A stretch of 15,123 nt of DNA, from the NCBI GenBank assembly GCA_041183125.1, contig JBEGMH010000251.1:1-15123 (forward strand), given 5' to 3'. The notes under the pieces were generated by a model. The model ran no database searches, was not told the DNA's origin, and saw nothing but the letters and a program-made list of their open reading frames with translations. A program made the position numbers and the translations under genes. Positions 1 to 6,058 of this stretch are shown here, one piece after another. This DNA is from JADJPL01 sp041183125 (GTDB lineage: Bacteria; Bacteroidota; Bacteroidia; Chitinophagales; Saprospiraceae). The first letter of the stretch is position 1. Each line of letters opens with the position of its first letter.

Positions 1-1
1 G

Positions 2-1378
2 CTCCACATAGACTGGAACGAGCCCATTGACGCTGCCGAAAACCTCGCCCGGGTCAGGATGCTGGATCGTTTATTAGCGGGTTCCGGGGTGCGCCTGCGC
101 GAAGCCGACGCGGGTATCCCACAGTTCCTGCTCGCGCAGGAAGCGCTCGGCAGCACGCAGGCCCGGGTGTATTACCAGTGCGCCGACCAAGCCAAAAAGG
201 AGCGGGTGGACCAACAAACCGCAGCCTGGCTGAGGGCATCGTACCCGCAGGCCAGCGTCGAGGCACGCGACGCCCCCAATGCGTTCACCCAGTTGTTTGC
301 GGGAGATACCCCTTATTTAGAAGCGAGGTTCCGGGCCCCGAACAACATCTACGACCCGGCCTACCGCGACGATATGGAGGCGCTGTTGCGAAAAATCCCG
401 CCCGGCGGGGGGCAAAAAGGGGAAGGCCTGCAGCAGGAACCCGTACTGGAACTCGTCCCGGACCCGGAGGCGCTGAGCAGGTATGGCATTGCATGGCCTG
501 TTTTACACGATCGGATAGACGCGCTGTTCGGTGCAGCCCCCATTGCCGAGCTCAAGCCCTGGGGGACAGCGCTCCCGCTCTACTTCGCCCGGGACAGCAG
601 CCGCATGGAAGCACCCTTAGAGGCTGGCGTGGAGGGGAAAAACGGCGTTTACCCCTTGAAAAAAATACTGCAGGCCATTCCTGCCCACACCTATAAATAC
701 ATCACTGCCGACAAGAACGGCCCGTACCAGTCGCTGCGGTTTGAGGGCGCTGCGGAATCCGCCGATGCGTGGGCTGCGCAGCTCGGGACATGGGCGGGCA
801 CCCACGGGTTTTCCGTCACCTTTCAGGGGCAACACTACGACCGTGCTGCCCACGGCAAGCAGCTCTTGTGGGTTTTCCTGATGTCCCTCGCCCTGTTGTA
901 TTTCATACTCGCCATGCAATTTGAGGATTTGGTACAGCCCCTCATCGTCCTCTCCACCCTACCCATGGGCATCTTTGGCTCGGTCTTGTTCCTGCACCTC
1001 GGCGGGGCTTCCCTAGACATCCTGGCCGGTATCGGTTTTGTGGTCGTGTTGGGCATCATCACCGACGACCCCATTCTTAAGGTACACACGATGAACCGTT
1101 TGCGACAGATGTACTGCGCGGAGGGGCTTTCCCCGCAGGACAGCCTGGAACGGGCGGTGCGCGAGGCCGGGGAAATCTGCCTGAAGCCCGTGTTGATGAC
1201 CTCTCTGACAACGATATTAGCCCTTTTGCCGACCCTGTATTTGAACGGGATCGGCACAGAGCTACAACGCACTATGACCCTTGTCATCGCGGGGGGGTTG
1301 AGCGTCGGCACGTTTTTCACCCTAATATTTGTGCCCCTGGTATATCGCTTTATTGAAAAAAACAAGATGCGCGCATGA
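2..1378 (+). CDS. RND family efflux permease, C-terminal part (5' truncated by window edge)
   Basis: This is the C-terminal part of a proton-driven inner-membrane efflux pump of the AcrB/CusA superfamily. The frame is open from base 2 to the TGA at 1376-1378, giving 458 residues, and the ATG at 59 is internal because in-frame coding continues upstream of it. The first ~280 residues form the second periplasmic porter/docking part. They are followed by the last membrane block: a hydrophobic helix around LLWVFLMSLALLYFILAMQF, then helices with LPMGIFGSVLF, the GIGFVVVLGIITDDPIL segment, KPVLMTSLTTILALLP and a final GGLSVGTFFTLIFVPLVYRF. That order and the conserved LMTS and FVP motifs are typical of TM8-TM12 of RND pumps. 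The downstream TolC-like gene overlaps by ATGA (1375-1378), so the two are translationally coupled. Substrate cannot be told. The acidic pair in the TM10 segment (codons 1064-1069) sits where multidrug pumps carry a lysine. Confidence 0.93.
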   Translation, partial: LHIDWNEPIDAAENLARVRMLDRLLAGSGVRLREADAGIPQFLLAQEALGSTQARVYYQCADQAKKERVDQQTAAWLRASYPQASVEARDAPNAFTQLFAGDTPYLEARFRAPNNIYDPAYRDDMEALLRKIPPGGGQKGEGLQQEPVLELVPDPEALSRYGIAWPVLHDRIDALFGAAPIAELKPWGTALPLYFARDSSRMEAPLEAGVEGKNGVYPLKKILQAIPAHTYKYITADKNGPYQSLRFEGAAESADAWAAQLGTWAGTHGFSVTFQGQHYDRAAHGKQLLWVFLMSLALLYFILAMQFEDLVQPLIVLSTLPMGIFGSVLFLHLGGASLDILAGIGFVVVLGIITDDPILKVHTMNRLRQMYCAEGLSPQDSLERAVREAGEICLKPVLMTSLTTILALLPTLYLNGIGTELQRTMTLVIAGGLSVGTFFTLIFVPLVYRFIEKNKMRA

Positions 1379-2775
1379 AAACGACCCTGTTGTACCCTTT
1401 TGTCCTCCTCCTTTTGCCGGCGGCTTCCGCGCAGTCGGTGCTCAGCCTGGAAGCGGCGGTTTCCCAAGCCTGCAGTTCGTCGCCTGCGGCCCAGCTTGCC
1501 GACAACCTGCGCTTGAACAAGATGCACCGCTACGCCATGTTCGAAGCCGACCTCAAGCCCCGGTTGACGTTACAGGCCGGGCTTCCCACCTACAGCCGCG
1601 ACTACTTCGAGGTGCGGCAGCCCGACGGCGGGATCTTGTTCCTCCCCCGTGCCCAGAACACGGCCCAGGTGGGGTTCAGCCTTTTGCAGGTATTGCCGCG
1701 CACCGGGGGCGTGCTGTCCGTGAACAGCAGCCTGACCCGCTTTGACGATTTTGCGCGGCGCGGCACTTCCTACACGGGTTCGCCCCTGAACCTCACCCTG
1801 GAGCAGCCTTTATTTGCGTTCAACCCCTACCGATGGAGCCAAAAAATAGAGCCTTTGAAGTACGAGGAGGCGAAAAAGGCGTTCCAATCCGACTTGAGGG
1901 ACATTGCACGGGCCACGGCGACCCTTTATTTCGACGTATTGGAGGCTTTGGAGCGGTTGCGCACGGCCACGAGCGCCCAAGCCAGCATCCGGCTCATCCG
2001 GGAAACCGAGCAGGCCCGTATCCCGCTCGGCACGACCAGCCGGGAGAAGCTCCTTCAAATCGAGCTCCAGGAACTCCGGGCGGCCCAATCGCGCCAGGAA
2101 GCAGAGGTGGACGTACAAAACGCCCGGGTGGCGCTTTTTTCCTATTTAGGGGCACCGGATACAGACGATACCGGGTTTTTGCTTCCCGAGACGATACCGG
2201 AGCAAGTCGGGGATGTAGAGGCTGCCCTACAGTACGCCCGCGACAACGGGGCGGAATACCCTGCCTCGCGGCGTCGGCAATTAGAGGCTGCGCGCGACGC
2301 CGAGCAGGCGCGGCGGGGGCGCGGTGCGGTCCAACTCCTCGTTTCGCTGGGCTGGAACGGCGCGGGTGCCCGGCCTGCTGATTTGTTCAGTCCCCTGGCC
2401 AACCAACAGCGCGTCAGCGTCGGGCTGGGCATGCCTCTGCTCGATTGGGGGCGGCAAAAAGCGCAGATCGGCATTGCGGACGCCAACGAAAAAGTCGTGG
2501 CCTACACGTTGGAGCAGGAGCGGCGCAGCCTGGAAACCCGACTCTACCACCAGGTGAAGACGCAGGAGCTGCTGCGCGCCAACACCGGGTATGCGCGGCG
2601 GGCGAGCGCTATCGCCGACGAGCGCTTCCAACTGGCCCTGGAGCAGTACCGGGCCGGGGAGCTCGCGCTCTCCGACATCGCCCGTGCATTGGAGGAAAAA
2701 GAGCTCTTCCGCCGCACCTACGTCCAGGCGCTGCGCCGATTTTGGGAGGGGCATTATGTGCTTTTGCAACATTAG
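1375..2775 (+). CDS. TolC-family outer-membrane efflux channel
   Basis: Outer-membrane factor that would form the exit duct for the RND pump encoded just upstream. The 466-residue product starts with a Sec signal peptide (about residues 1-19, ending ASA-QS). It then shows the two-repeat layout of the TolC family: long helical stretches rich in A, E, Q, R and L (about 155-255 and 370-460), separated by strand-rich segments such as VGFSLLQVLPRTGGVLSVNSS and RVSVGLGMPLLDWGRQKAQI. The PLLDWGR motif at the start of the second repeat is common in this family, and the length is normal for it. The start is fixed by the ATGA overlap with the RND gene and by the signal peptide directly behind it. The TAG stop lies within a palindromic repeat shared with a second copy at 3533-3601, so the C-terminus may have been set by insertion of that repeat. 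Confidence 0.93.
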   Translation: MKTTLLYPFVLLLLPAASAQSVLSLEAAVSQACSSSPAAQLADNLRLNKMHRYAMFEADLKPRLTLQAGLPTYSRDYFEVRQPDGGILFLPRAQNTAQVGFSLLQVLPRTGGVLSVNSSLTRFDDFARRGTSYTGSPLNLTLEQPLFAFNPYRWSQKIEPLKYEEAKKAFQSDLRDIARATATLYFDVLEALERLRTATSAQASIRLIRETEQARIPLGTTSREKLLQIELQELRAAQSRQEAEVDVQNARVALFSYLGAPDTDDTGFLLPETIPEQVGDVEAALQYARDNGAEYPASRRRQLEAARDAEQARRGRGAVQLLVSLGWNGAGARPADLFSPLANQQRVSVGLGMPLLDWGRQKAQIGIADANEKVVAYTLEQERRSLETRLYHQVKTQELLRANTGYARRASAIADERFQLALEQYRAGELALSDIARALEEKELFRRTYVQALRRFWEGHYVLLQH

Positions 2776-2849
2776 ACTGGTTGCGAGGGGGATCATCAAG
2801 GGGTCAAAAGGCCCTTTTTTCCCACCTCGCTGACCCCTCGCAACCAGTC
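2771..2849. repeat. Palindromic hairpin element, copy A
   Basis: A perfect 16-bp inverted repeat, GACTGGTTGCGAGGGG (2775-2790) against CCCCTCGCAACCAGTC (2834-2849), encloses a loop region containing AAAAGGCCCTTTTTTCCC. The same element recurs at 3533-3601 in the same orientation. The two copies differ by one substitution in the right arm, one A in the loop and a 13-bp insertion in copy A (about 2791-2803, between GGGG runs). The upstream gene's stop codon is inside the shared sequence. It could be a non-autonomous mobile element (MITE/REP-like), a transcription terminator or processing hairpin, or both. No transposase is nearby. Confidence 0.9.
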
Positions 2850-2882
2850 AATATTTTTCGCGAACTTTAAAATACGATACCC

Positions 2883-3098
2883 TTGTTTCCACGTACCAAA
2901 ACCGAACTCGCGGCCTGGCTCGGCGTAAGCCTGAGCACGGTCAAGCGATGGCTCAAGGCCCGGGGCCTGCACGTGCCCCGCGGCATTATCCCCCCTCCTG
3001 CCATGCGGGACATCATCCGGGAATTGGGGTATGAGTACCCTGAGCCGGACAGCAGGCCCCAAGGCCGGCAGGATCACCGACCATACAAACCCAAATGA
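2883..3098 (+). CDS. Small helix-turn-helix protein
   Basis: A 71-residue basic protein with a probable DNA-binding helix-turn-helix at residues 7-29 (TELAAWLGVSLSTVKRWLKARGL). This has the pattern of MerR/excisionase-type and other small HTH proteins: a first helix, the GVS turn, then the recognition helix STVKRWL. Residues 30-52 (HVPRGIIPPPAMRDIIREL) look like a continuation of the folded domain, and the last ~20 residues are polar and probably disordered. The start is taken as TTG at 2883 because an in-frame stop lies at 2868-2870 and no ATG or GTG precedes the HTH. The start is therefore uncertain, and a weak -7-like element (TACCCTTG, 2878-2885) overlaps it. The gene lies between two copies of a palindromic repeat, next to a small peptide gene. 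It could regulate its neighbours or be cargo of a mobile unit. The coding call rests on the HTH pattern, not on a named family. Confidence 0.6.
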   Translation: MFPRTKTELAAWLGVSLSTVKRWLKARGLHVPRGIIPPPAMRDIIRELGYEYPEPDSRPQGRQDHRPYKPK

Positions 3099-3114
3099 AC
3101 CGAAGGGGGCCTTT

Positions 3115-3134
3115 TTGGGCTATTATCAGCCCAA
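3115..3134. other. Stem-loop downstream of the HTH gene
   Basis: A perfect 7-bp stem, TTGGGCT (3115-3121) with AGCCCAA (3128-3134), closes a 6-nt loop 17 bases after the HTH stop codon. It is preceded, not followed, by a T run (3112-3116), so it is not a canonical intrinsic terminator for the plus strand. It could still limit read-through or stabilise the HTH transcript's 3' end. On the minus strand the structure would be followed by an A-rich rather than a G-rich stretch, which gives weak terminator character at best. Confidence 0.35.
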
Positions 3135-3153
3135 CGCGCTGCATTGGGGAGCC

Positions 3154-3161
3154 TATCTTTG
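3154..3161 (+). promoter_or_regulatory. Candidate Bacteroidota -7 promoter element for the small peptide gene
   Basis: TATCTTTG matches the Bacteroidota -7 consensus TAnnTTTG exactly. Transcription would begin near 3167, leaving a leader of about 70 nt before the peptide start at 3240. No good TTTG -33 box is visible at the expected distance, so the call rests on the -7 match and its position. Confidence 0.45.
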
Positions 3162-3239
3162 TGGTACAGACTGGCCAGTTTGCGGCGCAACCCGAAAAGC
3201 CGGAAAAGAGTAGGGTCAACAATCAAAACCTCATGTACA

Positions 3240-3482
3240 ATGAAGTATCTAAAAAAAGCGAGTGCGTTTTTCTTAGCCATGGCATTCTGTTGGGCCGGGC
3301 AGGCGAAAGATTTTGGATGGGCGCAGGAAGAAGTATACAGCCCCTGTACCGTCCAGGGATACACGATGGAATGGCAAACTACGGTTTCGATGGGGGTACG
3401 CAGCGTCTGCCGGCCCCAGCCCTGGTCGTTCTGCTGGGCTAAGCCTTGCCAGATCATCATCAACACGATGGAATTTATGTAA
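3240..3482 (+). CDS. Small exported Cys-rich peptide (NVEALA-like by context)
   Basis: An 80-residue product beginning with a lysine-rich N-terminus and hydrophobic core (MKYLKKASAFFLAMAFCWAG), as expected for a signal or leader peptide. Cleavage is possible after GQA (residue 22) or after GWA (residue 28, before QEEV). The rest contains four cysteines (C36, C57, C65, C70), several tryptophans and no known domain. A longer in-frame start at 3144 exists, but it would bury the signal sequence, so ATG 3240 is preferred. The gene has a -7 match upstream and a strong terminator directly downstream, which argues that it is a genuine unit. Known NVEALA-family peptides of Bacteroidales are of similar size, carry a leader ending in an ALA-Q-E-like stretch followed by a short Cys-rich core, and often lie next to 6-bladed propeller lipoprotein genes, as here. 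Membership is my inference; the exact NVEALA motif is absent. Confidence 0.6.
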   Translation: MKYLKKASAFFLAMAFCWAGQAKDFGWAQEEVYSPCTVQGYTMEWQTTVSMGVRSVCRPQPWSFCWAKPCQIIINTMEFM

Positions 3483-3491
3483 GCACAAGGG

Positions 3492-3526
3492 GCCCCGGGG
3501 GATTTTGCCCCGGGGCTGCTTTTTTT
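3492..3526 (+). terminator. Strong rho-independent terminator after the peptide gene
   Basis: A perfect 9-bp GC stem, GCCCCGGGG (3492-3500) with CCCCGGGGC (3508-3516), has the 7-nt loop GATTTTG and is followed by TGC and seven T residues (3520-3526). It begins 10 nt after the peptide stop codon. It would end the peptide transcript before the downstream lipoprotein genes, so these need their own promoter or depend on partial read-through. Confidence 0.92.
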
Positions 3527-3532
3527 AAACCT

Positions 3533-3601
3533 ATTAGACTGGTTGCGAGGGGTCAAAAAGGCCCTTTTTTCCCACCTCGCTGACCCCTCGCAACAAGTCT
3601 A
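3533..3601. repeat. Palindromic hairpin element, copy B
   Basis: Second copy of the element at 2771-2849. Its arms are longer: 3535-3555 pairs with 3581-3601 (21 bp with one mismatch, GACTGG against AAGTC). The arms start with TAG and close on TGACCCCTCGC. The loop holds AAAAAGGCCCTTTTTTCCCACCTCGC. A second CCTCGC (3575-3580) sits 11 nt before the one in the right arm (3586-3591), so the left-arm GCGAGG could pair with either. It lies between the peptide terminator and the propeller lipoprotein start, 15 nt before that ATG, where it may act in the 5' leader of the lipoprotein mRNA. Confidence 0.9.
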
Positions 3602-3616
3602 TTGCCTCAGTAAATC

Positions 3617-4885
3617 ATGAAAAAACAATATTTTGTATTTATAATTTTTATCGGTTTTTTATTTTCTTGTAAAACTGAAAAAAAACCGATATACCGTTCC
3701 CAATTAGAGCAGAAGGCGGTGGGGACGCTGTTCGAATACGGACAAAAGCCCGAGCTGCTTCTAGACGTATCAAAGGTACGCCCCTTGCCGGTCTTGGCGC
3801 TCAGCAAGCTCTTCCGGGACGTGGAATGGGTGCCGTTGGCCACGGAGCCGCCCATCGGCGACATAGAGAAAGTGATCCCGGTTGGCAGCGACCGCCTGCT
3901 CATCTTCGACTACAAGGTCAACAACGCCGCATACCTGTTCGACCGCTCGGGGCGCTTTGTGACCCAGATAGGCAGCCTGGGCGAAGGCCCGGAGGAATAC
4001 CGCCGCATCGCCGATGTTCAATACAATCCTTATTCGAACACCCTGGATATCTGGGACGACATGGGCCAGAAAATGATGCAGTTTTCCCCGGACGGCCAGT
4101 TCGTGCAGGAAAAACACCTCGATGTGTTTGCCACCCACTTCGCCCCGCTCGGCAAAGGGCGCTACCTGTTCTACAAAGGGGCCAGTCTGGCCGACCCCGA
4201 ACTGGATACCCGCTTCATCACCGTGGACATAGCGCGCCAGCGGGTACTCAGCAAGGACTTCCCCATCCTGCCCGGCCAGGACGCCCTGCACGTCGAACCC
4301 AACGCCATCCTGCGCTACAACCGCTTTGGGAACGCGTATTTCTTCAACGACAACCACTTCAACACGGTGTACGCGTTTACCCCTTCCCGGGTCAAACAGC
4401 GCTTCTTTGTAGATTTTGGGAAAAAAGCCATCCCCGAAGACGCCATCGCCTTCAAAAAACTGGATGTCCAGGGCTATTTTAAGCTCCTGACCCGCCCGGG
4501 GACTTACAGTTCCATCCGCTGCCCCATCGAAACGGAAGAGAGCATCGTGTTTCAATTTTTGAGCGGCAAACAGTTTCTCACCTGCCTTTACGACAAGAAG
4601 AAAAAGCGGGCGCTTGTAGTCGAGCGCTTCCAGGACGACCTTTTCGGAAACGCACTGGGCTTCATACCGCTCGACGCCGACCGCGACGGCCGCTTCATCC
4701 TGTCGCTCGACCCTGCGCTCATACGGGAAGTGCTGCACCAGAAAGCCCTGCGGGACGGCAGCTCTATGGAAGTACTACTCGAAACGCTTCGGGAATCCGC
4801 TCCTGCGGCGTACCAAATCCTGAAAGATGCCCCGGAGGCGCCCAATCCGGTGCTTGTCTTTGCCCATTTAAACCTACCGCTATGA
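3617..4885 (+). CDS. 6-bladed beta-propeller lipoprotein
   Basis: A 422-residue lipoprotein. The N-terminus has a short basic start, a hydrophobic core and a lipobox-like LFSC with the lipidated cysteine at residue 18. From about residue 65 the sequence shows repeated propeller blades: EWVPLATEPPIGDIEKV, LLIFDYKVNNAAYLFDRSGRFVTQIGSLGEGPEEY (122-128 is the characteristic GxGPxEY turn), then NTLDIWDDMGQKMMQFSPDGQFV. This is the signature of the Bacteroidota 6-bladed beta-propeller family (DUF5128/DUF4934-like). Members are envelope proteins of mostly unknown role, probably binding a partner or ligand. The ATG at 3617 is preferred because the signal sequence follows directly. The gene overlaps the next lipoprotein gene by ATGA (4882-4885). 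The first ~85 bases are strikingly AT-rich compared with the rest of the gene, which may keep the translation start unstructured. Confidence 0.88.
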   Translation: MKKQYFVFIIFIGFLFSCKTEKKPIYRSQLEQKAVGTLFEYGQKPELLLDVSKVRPLPVLALSKLFRDVEWVPLATEPPIGDIEKVIPVGSDRLLIFDYKVNNAAYLFDRSGRFVTQIGSLGEGPEEYRRIADVQYNPYSNTLDIWDDMGQKMMQFSPDGQFVQEKHLDVFATHFAPLGKGRYLFYKGASLADPELDTRFITVDIARQRVLSKDFPILPGQDALHVEPNAILRYNRFGNAYFFNDNHFNTVYAFTPSRVKQRFFVDFGKKAIPEDAIAFKKLDVQGYFKLLTRPGTYSSIRCPIETEESIVFQFLSGKQFLTCLYDKKKKRALVVERFQDDLFGNALGFIPLDADRDGRFILSLDPALIREVLHQKALRDGSSMEVLLETLRESAPAAYQILKDAPEAPNPVLVFAHLNLPL

Positions 4886-5487
4886 ACCGAAGGGCTATTT
4901 TATTTGGCGTTCTTTTTGCCAGTTTGCTGGGCACTGCGTGCCGCAGGCCCCCGGCCAGCGACTGTTCCCATTTCCTGGGGGAGCACTTAAAGCGGTTTTC
5001 GGACAAACAGGTGCAGGTCTTACAGCAGGAAATGGCGTTGTATGCTCAAAAACTCCCCTCTTCCACGCTCGCCTTTGACGGGCGTGGAAGGGCGTTTGCC
5101 CTGGGGAGCCTGCTCAGCGGGCCGACCTTGGTGTTCCGCTATCCCGACCTTAGCTGCAATGCCTGTAACGAACCGCTGCTGAACGAGCTGAAAACGTTTT
5201 ACGCCGCCCATCCCGACTGCCCGCTGATGGTATTGGCCAGTTCCCACAGCCTGCGCATCGCCAGTAGTTTTCGACGCACGCAGCGCCTTGGGATACCCCT
5301 TTTCACCATCCCTGCAAAAGATTGCCAAGGACCGCTGGGCCAGGATTTACCTCCTTATTTTTTCATCACCGGGCCGGATTTACAGTTACGCCTGCCGCAT
5401 ATTGCCCAAAAGGAATTAGAGGGCGAAGCCAGCGCTTGGCTGGAACGGGCCTGCCAACTCTTACAGGAAGGTGGGCCAGGGAATTAG
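4882..5487 (+). CDS. Thioredoxin-fold lipoprotein with CxxC motif
   Basis: A 201-residue predicted lipoprotein with the signal sequence MNRRAILFGVLFASLLGTAC and lipid-modified Cys at residue 20. The core reads as a thioredoxin-like fold: a strand (GPTLVFRYPDL), then CNAC (C92-C95) at the start of a helix. A second strand (PLMVLASS) follows, then an LPPYFFITGPDLQL strand pair where the proline before YFFI resembles the cis-proline loop of thioredoxins. It would act in the periplasm or at an envelope leaflet as a thiol oxidoreductase or thiol-binding protein. Whether it is reducing, oxidising or redox-inactive cannot be read from sequence. It is translationally coupled to the propeller lipoprotein by a 4-base overlap, so the two probably work together, possibly on the Cys-rich peptide encoded upstream. 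The family call is based on motif layout only. Confidence 0.75.
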   Translation: MNRRAILFGVLFASLLGTACRRPPASDCSHFLGEHLKRFSDKQVQVLQQEMALYAQKLPSSTLAFDGRGRAFALGSLLSGPTLVFRYPDLSCNACNEPLLNELKTFYAAHPDCPLMVLASSHSLRIASSFRRTQRLGIPLFTIPAKDCQGPLGQDLPPYFFITGPDLQLRLPHIAQKELEGEASAWLERACQLLQEGGPGN

Positions 5488-5489
5488 AG

Positions 5490-5511
5490 GGGAGAAGGGA
5501 CTTTTTCTCCC
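5490..5511. other. Stem-loop between convergent genes, possible weak terminator
   Basis: GGGAGAA (5490-5496) pairs with TTCTCCC (5505-5511) just after the thioredoxin-like gene and before the end of tadA. The T run lies inside the loop rather than after the stem. It may serve as a weak bidirectional transcription end between the converging units. Confidence 0.3.
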
Positions 5512-5534
5512 GCACGACCCTCTGTATCCCCGCT

Positions 5535-5975
5535 TTACAGCATTCGGCGTTCCCGGAAAAAGCGGGTCAACAGGGCGCTGCATTCCGGTTCCAGGATACC
5601 GTATGCCAACAGGGTGCGGGGGTGTACCAAGTCCCGCCCAAAGCGCATGAAGCCGCGCTTGTCGTCGGATGCGCCATACACGATTCGGCCGAGTTGTGCC
5701 CAAGCAAGGGCCCCTGCGCACATCGGGCAGGGTTCGAGGGTCACGAAGAGGGAACAGTCGGTCAGGTATTTGCTCCCAAGGTAGTTGGAGGCTGCGGTCA
5801 GGGCGATGATTTCCGCATGGGCGGTCACATCCTGAAGGCGCTCGGTCGCATTGTGCCCCCGGGCGATGATACGCCCTTCGCTGACGACAACGGCACCGAC
5901 GGGGACCTCTCCTTCCTCATACGCGTAGCGGGCTTCTTTGAGCGCTTCCAGCATGTAGTATTCGTCGTCCGGCAT
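5535..5975 (-). CDS. tadA: tRNA-specific adenosine deaminase
   Basis: Deaminates adenosine 34 to inosine in the tRNA-Arg(ACG) anticodon, allowing wobble decoding. The 146-residue product matches the usual length. It has the cytidine/deoxycytidylate deaminase zinc motif: HAE at residues 53-55 (H53 zinc ligand, E55 catalytic) and PCPMC at 82-86 (C83 and C86 zinc ligands). The N-terminal MLEALKEARYAYEEGEVPVGAVVV segment and the VYGASDDKRG segment are also typical of TadA. It is transcribed from a perfect -7 match (5996-6003, minus strand), divergently from guaB. It converges with the thioredoxin-like lipoprotein gene. Confidence 0.96.
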   Translation of the reverse strand: MPDDEYYMLEALKEARYAYEEGEVPVGAVVVSEGRIIARGHNATERLQDVTAHAEIIALTAASNYLGSKYLTDCSLFVTLEPCPMCAGALAWAQLGRIVYGASDDKRGFMRFGRDLVHPRTLLAYGILEPECSALLTRFFRERRML

Positions 5976-5995
5976 AGTTGAAAAAAGTCATGGGG

Positions 5996-6003
5996 CAAAG
6001 GTA
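5996..6003 (-). promoter_or_regulatory. -7 promoter element for tadA
   Basis: On the minus strand this reads TACCTTTG, an exact match to TAnnTTTG, placed 20 bases upstream of the tadA ATG. The expected start site near 5990 leaves a leader of about 15 nt. No clear -33 box is seen. Confidence 0.55.
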
Positions 6004-6047
6004 GGATTTTCCGCCTGGGAGCATTTTATTTTCCCGGGGGTTTTCCA

Positions 6048-6055
6048 TACTTTTG
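6048..6055 (+). promoter_or_regulatory. -7 promoter element for guaB
   Basis: TACTTTTG matches TAnnTTTG and ends only 3 nt before the guaB ATG (6059), so the predicted start site falls on or next to the start codon. This implies a leaderless or nearly leaderless mRNA. Confidence 0.5.
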
Positions 6056-6058
6056 CAC

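Noticed and set aside
59..61. ATG 59 as the true start of the RND gene
   Set aside because: The frame stays open to the window edge, and the protein lacks the first half of an RND permease, so the gene begins upstream.
3031..3213. 60-aa plus-strand frame overlapping the HTH gene's 3' end
   Set aside because: It covers the stem-loop and the -7 element, has low-complexity composition and shows no motif.
3074..3556. 160-aa minus-strand open frame across the peptide gene region
   Set aside because: It runs through the intrinsic terminator and the palindromic repeat, has no start signals or recognisable domain, and overlaps the better-supported plus-strand peptide gene.
2771..3601. CRISPR array
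   Set aside because: There are only two repeat copies, about 700 bp apart, with genes between them and long palindromic arms; no regular spacers.
2771..3601. Complete insertion sequence bounded by the repeats
   Set aside because: No transposase frame lies between the copies, and the copies are in direct orientation, each palindromic in itself.
3770..4738. 322-aa minus-strand frame opposite the propeller gene
   Set aside because: Typical antisense shadow of a GC-rich coding frame; the plus-strand product has a lipobox and a family motif.
6053..6058. TTG at 6053 as guaB start
   Set aside because: The TTG is part of the TACTTTTG promoter element, and ATG 6059 fits family N-termini.
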